Of a stretch of 8,594 bases of DNA, positions 1 to 6,658 are shown in pieces. A model generated the notes under the pieces. The model saw nothing but the letters and a program-made list of their open reading frames with translations. It was not told where the DNA came from and did no database searches. Both the position numbers and the translations under genes were made by a program. The stretch's first letter is position 1, and each line of letters starts with the position of its first letter. Source of the DNA: Oligoflexus sp. (GTDB taxonomy: Bacteria > Bdellovibrionota_B > Oligoflexia > Oligoflexales > Oligoflexaceae). The DNA lies in assembly GCA_030151925.1 (NCBI GenBank), contig JASLCY010000532.1, positions 1-8,594 of the forward strand. Direction: 5' to 3'.

Positions 1-892
1 GGGCGCCGCCGAGGAGGGCGAGGTTGGGATCCGCGCTCTTACCGAGGCGGAAGTAAGCTTCGTTCTGCCACACGAAGTTCGAGACCAGGAAGTTCAGGTA
101 AAGGTCGGCGATCTTGATATCGGTCTTGGTGTTCTCGCCGCCGACGATATTCGCGAAGTAGATGCCGATCTGCTTCGAGAAGCCTTTGCCCGCGTTCGCG
201 CGATGATCGTTGTACTCGATCGAGAAGTAGAGCTCGTCGAGGTCGTCGCCGTTATCCGTAGGGCCGTACTGCCGGTTTCTGTCGCCCGAATAGAGGATCG
301 ATCCGCCGGTTTCGCTGATTTTGTCGTAACCGATCGAAAGGCCGAGCGTCTGGGACTTTTGAATGTTCAGGTCACAGGTGACGCCATCAAAGACGGAGGC
401 ATCGGTGTCAAAGGGGTGTGTTCCATCATCGAGGAAAAGACCCATACCCCATTGACGTCCACGGCGACCAAGAGTCAAAAGGCAGTAATCCATCGAGTAC
501 TGCGCATACGCCTTGGTGACCGTTGGTGTGTAAGGCTTGTAGTGCGGCTCCAGAGCGCTTTGCTGCTGCAGCTGGCAGTTCGGGTCGGTTTTACCGCCGC
601 TCGAGGGACAAGGGGTGTTTGCGGTCGTGTCACCCATATAACTCTCGCGCGGATCGTCGAAGAGTTTGAATTCGAGGAAAGCGCTGGTCTTGTCGTTGAC
701 GCGCAGCTCAGTGTCGAGTTGGAAGAACTGATCGATCTCTTGACTTGCACTCGCGCCATATTGGTTTTCTGGTTTGGTGCGAGCTTCACCGCGCACGCCG
801 TAGTAGCCATGGCCATCGACAAAAATCGCAAATGCTGGTGAGCTGAGGAGGGCAGCTGTAACCCAGGTGAGAGCTAACGAACGACGACTCAT
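1..892 (-). CDS. Exported outer-membrane barrel-like protein, hypothetical (3' end outside window)
   Basis: The frame is open from an ATG at 892 to the left edge, giving 297 codons with no stop, so the C-terminus is missing. AAAGGA lies 5 nt before the ATG, a good ribosome site. The N-terminus MSRRSLALTWVTAALLSSPA then FA is a classical Sec signal peptide with a likely cut after Ala22. The mature part is rich in aromatic residues, Gly, Asp and Asn, with alternating polar/hydrophobic stretches (for example around YAQYSMDYCLLTLGRRGRQW and SIGYDKISETGGSILYSG), as in outer-membrane beta-barrels. A Ser/Gly/Gln-rich segment near residues 85-105 carries two cysteines and looks like a surface loop; two more cysteines follow. 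I recognise no named family. A porin-like or alginate/OprO-type channel is possible, but that is inference. It lies downstream of the ymdB-like gene on the same strand with its own candidate promoter at 971-999. Third-position GC rises clearly in the distal part (1 to about 300). Confidence 0.78.
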   Translation of the reverse strand, partial: MSRRSLALTWVTAALLSSPAFAIFVDGHGYYGVRGEARTKPENQYGASASQEIDQFFQLDTELRVNDKTSAFLEFKLFDDPRESYMGDTTANTPCPSSGGKTDPNCQLQQQSALEPHYKPYTPTVTKAYAQYSMDYCLLTLGRRGRQWGMGLFLDDGTHPFDTDASVFDGVTCDLNIQKSQTLGLSIGYDKISETGGSILYSGDRNRQYGPTDNGDDLDELYFSIEYNDHRANAGKGFSKQIGIYFANIVGGENTKTDIKIADLYLNFLVSNFVWQNEAYFRLGKSADPNLALLGGA

Positions 893-970
893 GCGCGTCC
901 TTTCTAATTCTATTAATGAAAACAGGAGGCTACAGCCTACTTGGTGGATCAGTTCCTCTTGAACCTTGGC

Positions 971-999
971 ATGGTATGCGCTTCAAACTCTTAAGTCAA
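971..999 (-). promoter_or_regulatory. Candidate sigma70-type promoter for the exported protein gene
   Basis: On the minus strand, TTGACT (999-994) is followed after exactly 17 nt by TACCAT (976-971). These match the -35 and -10 consensus at 5/6 and 4/6. Transcription would begin near 964, giving a leader of about 70 nt before the ATG at 892. The site lies just after the stop of the upstream ymdB-like gene, and no terminator separates the two, so read-through may also contribute. Prediction from sequence only. Confidence 0.5.
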
Positions 1000-1027
1000 A
1001 CGGCTTGCTTGCGAGGGCGAGGCGGAA

Positions 1028-1867
1028 TCAGATCCCCGCTTCGCTATCATCAAGCCCCTTTTGCTCGCGTATCGTGTCCCATTCCCAGCGATGACGCTCG
1101 ATCCGCACGCATTTTCCCGTGGTCTCGTCGATGTCGGCCACAACGAAGCAAAACCAGAGATCATGCGTCGCGGGCTCGAATTTTTTCCGTTCACCGGATT
1201 GCATACGAAGGAGCGCAGCTTCGGCTCTGATACCAATTACGGAGTCATAAGGGCCAGTCATGCCGAGATCGGTCGTATAACCCGTCCCACCGGCGAAAAT
1301 GCGCTCATCCGCGGTCGGCACATGACTATGGGTTCCGTAGACGAGCGAGACGCGGCCTTTGAGATAATGGGCGAGAGCCTGTTTTTCGCTGGTCGCTTCC
1401 GCATGGAAGTCGACGATACGAATACGGCAGCTCTCGGGAAGTTGAGCCAGAATGTCGTCGATCGGCTTAAAGAAATCGCGGTTATCAGGATGCATGAAAG
1501 CCTTGCCGATCAAGTTGATCACCGCATAACTCACGCCGCCCGCCGTTTTGAGAACGCGATACGCCGCTGCGTTCTCCGAGACGTTCATCATATTCGCCGG
1601 GAGTATGAGGCGTTCGGCCGTCGGGGCAAAACCATGGATCTCCGGCTTGTCGTGCCAGTGATTGCCGGTTGTGACGCAATCGATTCCGAAACTATTGATG
1701 AATTGATCGTAGATTTTTTTGGTAAGGCCAAAACCGCCAGCCGCGTTCTCGCCGTTCACGATGACGATCTGGGGAGAGAAGGTCTCGCGAGCCAGGGGGA
1801 GCATTTTCGCCAGGGCTTTCCGCCCTGGCTTTCCGATGACATCGCCGGCCGCGAGGACTCGAATCAT
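1028..1867 (-). CDS. ymdB: YmdB-like metallophosphoesterase (TIGR00282 family), probable cyclic nucleotide phosphodiesterase
   Basis: This 279-residue protein belongs to the YmdB family of calcineurin-like dimetal phosphoesterases. Bacillus YmdB hydrolyses 2',3'-cyclic nucleotides and affects biofilm and sporulation decisions; the activity here is inferred. Visible motifs in order are GDVIGKPGR (8-16, metal ligand Asp9), NGENAAGG (38-45, Glu40), TTGNHWHDK (66-74, Asn69/His70), DFHAEATSEK (153-162, His155) and GTHSHVPTADERI (178-190, His180/His182), then GYTTDLGMTGPYDSVIG (196-212). All expected metal ligands are present. The length is slightly above the roughly 265 usual for the family because of a short polar C-terminal tail. 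The ATG at 1867 overlaps the rny stop as ATGA and has no good Shine-Dalgarno sequence, so translation is probably coupled to rny. No clear terminator follows the TGA at 1028. The family call is secure; the physiological role in this organism is not. Confidence 0.93.
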   Translation of the reverse strand: MIRVLAAGDVIGKPGRKALAKMLPLARETFSPQIVIVNGENAAGGFGLTKKIYDQFINSFGIDCVTTGNHWHDKPEIHGFAPTAERLILPANMMNVSENAAAYRVLKTAGGVSYAVINLIGKAFMHPDNRDFFKPIDDILAQLPESCRIRIVDFHAEATSEKQALAHYLKGRVSLVYGTHSHVPTADERIFAGGTGYTTDLGMTGPYDSVIGIRAEAALLRMQSGERKKFEPATHDLWFCFVVADIDETTGKCVRIERHRWEWDTIREQKGLDDSEAGI

Positions 1868-3480
1868 TTAGCAAATTCCGCGTGTTTACTCTCGCGAAGG
1901 ACTGTTACTTTGACCTGTCCAGGGAAGGTCAGTTCTTTCCGCAGGCGATGAGCGATTTCGTTGGCGACATCGACCACTTCGCTGTCACTGATGCCTTCGG
2001 GTGTTACCAGGGCGCGGATCTCACGTCCAGCCTGGATTACATAAGATCCCTGAATGCCGCGGGTTGAATTCACGATCGCTTCCATGTCCTGCAGACGTTT
2101 GACATAGGTCTCGAGGACTTCACGACGAGCGCCAGGGCGACGTTCCGAGAGGATGTTCGCGGCGTGCACGATCACGGTCAGCGGGAAGGCGCGGTTCAGG
2201 TCTTCGTTGTGGTGGTTCAGGATCGCGTCGATGACTTCCTGGGATTCGTTGAACTTCGCGGCGAGATCCGCGCCGATCTTCGAGTGGTGGCCCTCGGTCT
2301 CTTGATCCACGGACTTACCGATGTCGTGGAGAAGGCCTACGCGCTTCGCCTTCTTCACGTTCAGGCCCATCTCGCCCGCCATGATCCCGCAGATGTGCGC
2401 GACTTCCACGGCGTGCTGAAGGACGGTCTGGGCGCCGGCCGTACGGTATTTGAGTTTGCCGAGCGCGCGGAGCAGCTCGGGGTGGAGGTCGGTGATGCCG
2501 GTATCGAACGCGGCCTGCTCGCCGTTCTCCTGGATGATCTGGTCGAACTCCTCGCCGACCTTCTTCACGGTCTCGTCGATGCGCGCCGGGTGGATACGGC
2601 CGTCGGCGATCAGCCTTTGCAGCGAGATGTTGGCGATTTCGCGGCGGATCGGGTTGAAGCAGGAGATGATGATCGCTTCCGGGGTATCGTCGATGATGAG
2701 GTCGACGCCGGTCGCCTGCTCGATCGCCCGGATGTTCCGACCTTCGCGGCCGATGATGCGGCCCTTCATCTCATCGGACGGCAGGCTCACGACCGTGACC
2801 GTCGAATCGTTCACGTATTCCGAAGAAACCCGCTGCACCGAGAGGCTCACCATCGAACGGGCGATGCGGTCGCCTTCGGCCTTGGTGTCTTCCTCGATCT
2901 TCTTCAGGGTCTCGCGAGCCGTGGCCTTAGCCTCGGCCTCGAGCGAGCGGATGAGTTCGCGTTTGGCCTCTTCCTGCGAAAGGTTCGCGATGGTCTCGAG
3001 CGTGCGGCGGTTCTCTTCGATCGAACGCTCGGTTTCCTTGATGAGGCTCTTGAGGCGTTCTTCCTCATGGTTGAGATGGGAAGTCATTTTCTCGAGATCG
3101 GTTTCCTTCTTTTCGAGCTGGCCGATCTTTTTCTCGAGGGTCTGCTCGCGCTGTTTCACCTTCTCCTCGAGTTTGGTGATTTCAGCGCGACGTTTCTTGG
3201 CTTCGGCCTCGAACTGGTTGCGACGGTTCTTCGCTTCGTTTTTCGCCTCGTTATGGGCTTCTTGAACGACGCGCTCCTTCTCGGTTTGAGCTTCCTGCAG
3301 GATCCTTTCCGATTCAGCCTGCGCGGCCTCGAAGGTTTTGCTGAGATTTTTCTTATTTATAGCGGACAGCACGACGAAAACCACCGCTGCGGTGATGACG
3401 ACGGCTAGAATAAGACCAACATATTCCAAAATGGATGCCCCCACAGAAATGAAAAACGACTGGAACGCCGAACGACTCAT
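1864..3480 (-). CDS. rny: Ribonuclease Y (membrane-anchored endoribonuclease, KH and HD domains)
   Basis: RNase Y makes the initiating endonucleolytic cuts in mRNA decay and sits on the inner face of the cytoplasmic membrane. Counting from the ATG at 3480 (538 residues), the protein shows one transmembrane segment (about 16-40), a long Glu/Lys/Arg-rich coiled coil (about 50-205), a KH domain with the GREG loop in GRIIGREGRN (240-249), and an HD domain with LLHDIGK (His385/Asp386) and HHSKIGADLA. The C-terminus ends in the usual KVTVLRESKHAEFAK-like tail. The start is uncertain. The ATG at 3480 lacks a Shine-Dalgarno sequence, an in-frame TTG lies at 3489, and a TTG at 3429, preceded by GGGGG, would give MEYVGLILAVV and 521 residues, close to the 520 of the Bacillus enzyme. 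The TGA overlaps the next gene's ATG by 4 nt. Internal codons are strongly GC-ending from about 2160 to 3350 and less so at both ends. Confidence 0.96.
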   Translation of the reverse strand: MSRSAFQSFFISVGASILEYVGLILAVVITAAVVFVVLSAINKKNLSKTFEAAQAESERILQEAQTEKERVVQEAHNEAKNEAKNRRNQFEAEAKKRRAEITKLEEKVKQREQTLEKKIGQLEKKETDLEKMTSHLNHEEERLKSLIKETERSIEENRRTLETIANLSQEEAKRELIRSLEAEAKATARETLKKIEEDTKAEGDRIARSMVSLSVQRVSSEYVNDSTVTVVSLPSDEMKGRIIGREGRNIRAIEQATGVDLIIDDTPEAIIISCFNPIRREIANISLQRLIADGRIHPARIDETVKKVGEEFDQIIQENGEQAAFDTGITDLHPELLRALGKLKYRTAGAQTVLQHAVEVAHICGIMAGEMGLNVKKAKRVGLLHDIGKSVDQETEGHHSKIGADLAAKFNESQEVIDAILNHHNEDLNRAFPLTVIVHAANILSERRPGARREVLETYVKRLQDMEAIVNSTRGIQGSYVIQAGREIRALVTPEGISDSEVVDVANEIAHRLRKELTFPGQVKVTVLRESKHAEFAK

Positions 3481-3513
3481 GCGAGTCAAAGCAGCAGACG
3501 CAATGAATTTGGA

Positions 3514-3542
3514 ATGTTAGCTCGAGACTGAAAAGATTGCAA
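3514..3542 (-). promoter_or_regulatory. Candidate sigma70-type promoter for rny-ymdB
   Basis: On the minus strand, TTGCAA (3542-3537) and TAACAT (3519-3514) are separated by exactly 17 nt; each matches consensus at 4/6. The expected start near 3507 leaves about 27 nt to the ATG at 3480 or about 78 nt to the alternative TTG at 3429. An independent promoter is expected here because a strong terminator (3589-3626) closes the upstream pal transcript. Prediction only. Confidence 0.4.
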
Positions 3543-3588
3543 TGAAGGGCTTAGCTGAGGTCGTGCTTGACGGAGACAGTCTGAAGAC

Positions 3589-3626
3589 AAAAAAAAGAGC
3601 CCTCAGACCCGGAGGCCTGAAGGCTC
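3589..3626 (-). terminator. Rho-independent terminator after pal
   Basis: Read on the minus strand, GAGCCTTCAGGCC pairs with the complementary arm GGTCTGAGGGCTC over 13 base pairs (two G-U pairs) around a 4-nt loop, positions 3626-3597. Eight uninterrupted T residues (3596-3589) follow immediately. It begins 10 nt past the pal stop codon. The geometry is textbook and strong, so it probably ends the ldcA-mpl-pal transcript and insulates rny. The plus strand carries a shorter T run after the same hairpin, but no plus-strand gene reads into it. Confidence 0.93.
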
Positions 3627-3636
3627 GATTTTTCGA

Positions 3637-4140
3637 TTACTGGTTGGACAGAACGAATTCGTCACGGCGGTTTTTCGCCCATGCTGCTTCGTCATGGCCT
3701 TCAACAGCTGGGCGCTCTTCGCCGTAGCTGATGGTAGGAAGACGGCTCGCGTCGATACCGAGCTGAACGAGGTAGTTCTTAGCCGATTGGGCACGACGTT
3801 GGCCAAGAGCCAAGTTGTACTCGACCGAGCCGCGCTCGTCAGTGTGGCCTTCGATTTGAACAACTGCTTTGGTGTTCGCTTTGAGGTAGTCGTTCAGCTT
3901 GTTGAGCTGACCTTGCGAAGCGCTGTCAAGCGAGTAGTCGTCAAATGCGAAGTAAACAGGAGCCGTAACTTCTGCAGTCGAAGGAGCCGCTGGCGCTGTC
4001 TCTGGAGGAGTAGCGGGTTGCTCTGCAGGAGCTGGGGTAACTGTTTCTTCTGGTTTTTTCTCATCATTCGAGCAAGCCACAAGGCCCATGCTCAGAGCTA
4101 CGGCAACGGCAGCCCAAGTTTTGCGTGATTGAAAGATCAT
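3637..4140 (-). CDS. pal: Peptidoglycan-associated outer-membrane lipoprotein Pal (OmpA family C-terminal domain)
   Basis: This 167-residue lipoprotein should tether the outer membrane to peptidoglycan. The N-terminus has a short basic stretch, a hydrophobic core and lipobox LVAC with the lipidated Cys at 23; Ser at +2 predicts sorting to the outer membrane. A Pro/Ala/Glu/Thr linker (24-60) leads to the OmpA-like domain (61-165). It shows [11 protein letters not shown] (62-72), [13 protein letters not shown] (97-109) and [12 protein letters not shown]. Asp101 and Arg116 match the pair that binds diaminopimelate in this fold. [22 protein letters not shown] near the C-terminus is characteristic of Pal rather than OmpA. 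The start at 4140 is chosen because AGGAG lies 8 nt upstream (4153-4149) and it places the signal peptide correctly; an upstream in-frame start would add 18 implausible residues. No tolB or other tol gene is adjacent. It follows mpl by 139 nt and is closed by the terminator at 3589-3626. Confidence 0.94.
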   Translation of the reverse strand: MIFQSRKTWAAVAVALSMGLVACSNDEKKPEETVTPAPAEQPATPPETAPAAPSTAEVTAPVYFAFDDYSLDSASQGQLNKLNDYLKANTKAVVQIEGHTDERGSVEYNLALGQRRAQSAKNYLVQLGIDASRLPTISYGEERPAVEGHDEAAWAKNRRDEFVLSNQ

Positions 4141-4279
4141 CCTGTCTTCTCCTGAGAGTATTATCGAACTGAGATCCGATACAACGAAGCGCAATCGTAA
4201 TCATGAATAGGTAGAAAAAGCAACACGGTTTTGTACCCAATCTTTCCTCTGTGCGCTTACGCCGACAGACTTTTCATTT
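4141..4279 (-). promoter_or_regulatory. mpl-pal intergenic leader, function unresolved
   Basis: This AT-richer 139-nt gap holds the pal Shine-Dalgarno sequence (AGGAG, 4153-4149). I see no convincing terminator for mpl: an imperfect TCTGT/ACAGA hairpin near its 5' side lacks a T tract on the minus strand. I also see no good -35/-10 pair; the best -10-like hexamer, GATAAT (4165-4160), is too close to the ATG to serve pal. Pal may therefore be transcribed from ldcA-mpl, from a non-canonical promoter here, or both. Low confidence. Confidence 0.3.
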
Positions 4280-5740
4280 TTAAATCCCCTTAAACTGGGC
4301 AGAAAGACGGTCGCCAATTCGATACTGAATCCCCGAGAAACTCCCGCTCGACATGAACAAAATGGTGTCATGCGGTTTAGCTGTTTTCAACAGGCTGTCC
4401 AGCAAGGCCTCGTTGTCGTCAAAAGATGTTGCCTCGGCTCCGATCATGCGCGCCATTTCCCCTGTGTTCATGCGTTGATCAGCCGGAATGCGTTGGTCAA
4501 TAGCACAAGCGCCAATAAAGACGCGATCCGCCAGAGAAAGTGATTTCGCAAACTCTTTCATAAAGACGCTGCGGCGGCTCGTAGCATTTTTCGGCTCAAA
4601 AGCCACCAGAAGGCGGCGGTCGGGATAAAGGGCGCGCATCGATTCGATCACGACCTTCACGGCCGTAGGATGGTGCGCGAAGTCTTCGAAGACCTCGACG
4701 TCATGGACCGACGAGAGCTTGTCGAGGCGCCGCTGGACGCCCTGGAACTGCTCCACGGCCTTGGCGATCTTCTGCACCGGGAAATCGGGGGCGTCGCCGT
4801 TCTTATAGACCTGGCGGATGCAGGCGAGCACCTGGGTGAGGTTCGCCGCGTTGTGAGGGCCCGCGAGCTGGGTCTTGAGCGTCGCGGTCTGGCCGTCGTC
4901 GAACTGCACCTTCACGGTCCAGAGGTCGCCGGACTTCGGCGCTTCGAAGCCGAGCATCTTCACGTGCGCCTCGGGGCTCTCGCCTTTGGCCGCGACCGCC
5001 GTGACCTGGTCCCTGATGCCGAGCTGCATCAGGAGCTTGGCCACGCCCGGATCATCGACGTTGGCGATCACGTTGCGTTTGTTCGGGATCAAGGCCAGCA
5101 GGTCGGTGAACTGCTTCTCGATCGCCGCGAGGTCCTTGAAGATGTCGGCGTGATCGAACTCGATGTTGTTCAGGATCAGGTATTTGGGGCGGTAATGCAG
5201 GAACTTCGAGTTCTTGTCGAAGAACGCCGTGTCGTACTCGTCGCCTTCGATCGTGAAGAGCGGGCCCTTGCCGAGCGCGAAGCTCTGCGGCAGGTCGCGC
5301 GGGATGCCGCCGATGAGGTAGCCCGGGTCCCAGCCGAGCTGCAGGAGGATATAGGTCAGGATCGAGGTCGTCGTGGTCTTGCCGTGAGTGCCGGCGACGA
5401 CGACGGCCTTCCTCTTCTCGAGGAAGTTCTCGCCGAGGAAAGCCGGAAAGCTCGTATAGGGAATGCCCGAGGCCAGCAGGGCCTCGAGCTCGACGTGGCC
5501 GCGCGAGAGGGCGTTCGCGACCACCACGAGCTTGGGGTTCGCCTTCTTGAGGTTCTCGGCGCTATAAGGCGTGAGAACCGGGATATGCAGGGATTCGAGC
5601 ATCGTCGACATCGGCGGGTAGATATTCGCGTCGCTGCCCGTGACCTTGAAGCCCGCTTCTTGCGCGAGGCCCGCGACGGAAGCCATGCCCGTGCCGCCGA
5701 TACCCATGAAATAGACGTGATCACCTTTCTCCAAGCGCAT
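4280..5740 (-). CDS. mpl: UDP-N-acetylmuramate:L-alanyl-gamma-D-glutamyl-meso-diaminopimelate ligase (Mpl)
   Basis: Mpl is a cytoplasmic, ATP-dependent Mur ligase that recycles murein tripeptide by joining it directly to UDP-MurNAc. This 486-residue protein is a little longer than the E. coli enzyme (about 457). Motifs in order are the N-terminal nucleotide-sugar loop GIGGTGMA (13-20), GSDANIYPPMST (35-46, the Mpl signature that separates it from MurC), the ATP loop GTHGKTTTT (117-125), EGDEYDTAFFD (165-175), NNIEFDHADIF (191-201), GPHNAANL (294-301), EDFAHHPTAV (352-361) and FEPKNATSRR (381-390). The start is firm: AAGGAG (5753-5748) lies 7 nt before the ATG and touches the ldcA stop codon. 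ldcA, encoding the enzyme that makes its substrate, is immediately upstream. The first two thirds use almost only GC-ending codons, and the last 380 nt (4280 to about 4660) are markedly less biased. Confidence 0.95.
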   Translation of the reverse strand: MRLEKGDHVYFMGIGGTGMASVAGLAQEAGFKVTGSDANIYPPMSTMLESLHIPVLTPYSAENLKKANPKLVVVANALSRGHVELEALLASGIPYTSFPAFLGENFLEKRKAVVVAGTHGKTTTTSILTYILLQLGWDPGYLIGGIPRDLPQSFALGKGPLFTIEGDEYDTAFFDKNSKFLHYRPKYLILNNIEFDHADIFKDLAAIEKQFTDLLALIPNKRNVIANVDDPGVAKLLMQLGIRDQVTAVAAKGESPEAHVKMLGFEAPKSGDLWTVKVQFDDGQTATLKTQLAGPHNAANLTQVLACIRQVYKNGDAPDFPVQKIAKAVEQFQGVQRRLDKLSSVHDVEVFEDFAHHPTAVKVVIESMRALYPDRRLLVAFEPKNATSRRSVFMKEFAKSLSLADRVFIGACAIDQRIPADQRMNTGEMARMIGAEATSFDDNEALLDSLLKTAKPHDTILFMSSGSFSGIQYRIGDRLSAQFKGI

Positions 5741-5747
5741 CGCGCGG

Positions 5748-5753
5748 CTCCTT
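5748..5753 (-). promoter_or_regulatory. mpl ribosome-binding site touching the ldcA stop
   Basis: AAGGAG on the minus strand begins with the last base of the ldcA TGA (5755-5753) and sits 7 nt before the mpl ATG at 5740. Ribosomes finishing ldcA are thus positioned on the mpl ribosome site, which suggests the two enzymes are made together. It also fixes the mpl start. Confidence 0.8.
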
Positions 5754-6658
5754 CACACTGTGGTTTGAGGGGGTAGTTTCCAGCTCAAAGATTGTCGTTC
5801 GATCCGTAAGGGGTAACCGACCGGCATCGGCCAGTTGGGGGCGCAGTGGCCGAACAGGGGCGTCAACCACACCGGAATCCGGAGTCGCGAAGCGATCTCG
5901 GCCTTCATCTGGTCCTCGGTGAACTGGCCTTTGACTTCGCAGTCGGCGAAACGTCCGAGTATGATGCCCTTCACGCCGTCGAGGGCCTTGCTCTGCGTCC
6001 ATTGGTTGATGAAGCGCAGGATGCGGGCGGGGTGCTCGCCTATGTCTTCCCAATAGAGGAGCGATCCGTAAAGGGTTCGCGGGAAGTAGGGCGTGCCGAT
6101 GAGATTGGTGAGGACCGAGAGGCAACCGCCGTAGGACCAGCCTTCGAGGCTCGGGATCCCATGGCCGCCGAGCGGTACGAGGGGAATGTTCATCGGCTCC
6201 CCGCGGCCCTCCATGAGGCGGACCAGGGCTTCGACGTCTTCGCCGCCCGCTTCGTCCCACAGCTTCGTGCCCGGCATGGGGCCGTGGATGTGGGGCCAAC
6301 CGAGCTGGCTGAAGAGGGCCGATTGCAGCGCGGTGATGTCCGAGAAGCCGATCACGACCTTGGGTTTGACTTTCTTGAGTTCGCCCCAGGGCAAATGCGG
6401 AAGAAGGTCGCTGGCGCCGAAGCCTCCGCGGGCGCCGAGGATGACGTCGACGTCGTCAGCCAGCAAAGCCTCGCTAAGCTGAGCAAGTCGATCCTGAAAG
6501 CTTCCGGCCAGGAAAGGCCAGCTTGGATCCGGCTCGAGTTTGTGATAGCTGACGTTGAACTTTTGGCGAAGAACCTCGAGCCTAGCCAAAAGTAGGCTAT
6601 GATCGAATCGGCCCGAAGGGCTTATAATGCGGATGTGGGCTTTTTTCGTCTCCAGCAT
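5753..6658 (-). CDS. ldcA: Muramoyltetrapeptide (L,D-)carboxypeptidase, peptidase family S66
   Basis: LdcA removes the terminal D-Ala from murein tetrapeptide in the cytoplasm, giving the tripeptide that Mpl reuses. This 301-residue protein has the family's normal length and no signal peptide. It shows ISPSGRF at the N-terminus (12-18), ARGGFGASDLLPHL (76-89), the nucleophile motif GFSDITAL (104-111, Ser106), LYWEDIGEHPAR (201-212, Glu204) and GHCAPNWPMPVG (270-281, His271). Ser106/Glu204/His271 correspond to the S66 Ser-Glu-His triad, so the enzyme should be active. The ATG at 6658 puts the first strand at the usual distance; its ribosome site is weak (GTGGAC-like), so the start is likely but not certain. 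It leads the minus-strand cell-wall cluster, 12 nt before mpl, and is divergent from the glycosyltransferase. Family members also include microcin-immunity MccF proteins, but the neighbour mpl argues for recycling. Confidence 0.94.
   Translation of the reverse strand: MLETKKAHIRIISPSGRFDHSLLLARLEVLRQKFNVSYHKLEPDPSWPFLAGSFQDRLAQLSEALLADDVDVILGARGGFGASDLLPHLPWGELKKVKPKVVIGFSDITALQSALFSQLGWPHIHGPMPGTKLWDEAGGEDVEALVRLMEGRGEPMNIPLVPLGGHGIPSLEGWSYGGCLSVLTNLIGTPYFPRTLYGSLLYWEDIGEHPARILRFINQWTQSKALDGVKGIILGRFADCEVKGQFTEDQMKAEIASRLRIPVWLTPLFGHCAPNWPMPVGYPLRIERQSLSWKLPPQTTV

Noticed and set aside
203..841. Plus-strand open frame opposite the exported protein gene
   Set aside because: The minus-strand frame has a signal peptide, a ribosome site, a promoter and barrel-like composition; the plus-strand frame has none of these.
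2164..3408. Long plus-strand open frame (414 codons) opposite rny
   Set aside because: It is antisense to a well-supported RNase Y gene; its openness follows from GC-ending codons on the other strand. The product is Leu/Asp/Arg-rich with no recognisable domain, and no ribosome site was evident.
3473..3483. The 11-mer CGACTCATGCG is shared by the rny start region and the exported protein start (885-895)
   Set aside because: It spans similar first codons (Met-Ser-Arg) and is short; chance plus coding constraint explains it, and the surrounding bases differ.
4160..4165. GATAAT on the minus strand as the pal -10 box
   Set aside because: A start site 7 nt downstream would cut into the pal Shine-Dalgarno sequence, and there is no matching -35.
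4250..4280. TCTGT/ACAGA imperfect hairpin after mpl as a terminator
   Set aside because: The stem is interrupted and no T tract follows it on the minus strand; the T-rich side is on the plus strand, where no gene needs termination.
4670..5776. Long plus-strand open frame (368 codons) opposite mpl
   Set aside because: Antisense shadow of mpl with the same explanation; the Glu/Arg/Val-rich product shows no domain.
6623..6628. Consensus TATAAT on the plus strand inside the 5' end of ldcA as the glycosyltransferase promoter
   Set aside because: No recognisable -35 lies 16-18 nt upstream and the leader would exceed 120 nt; it is probably coding sequence by chance.
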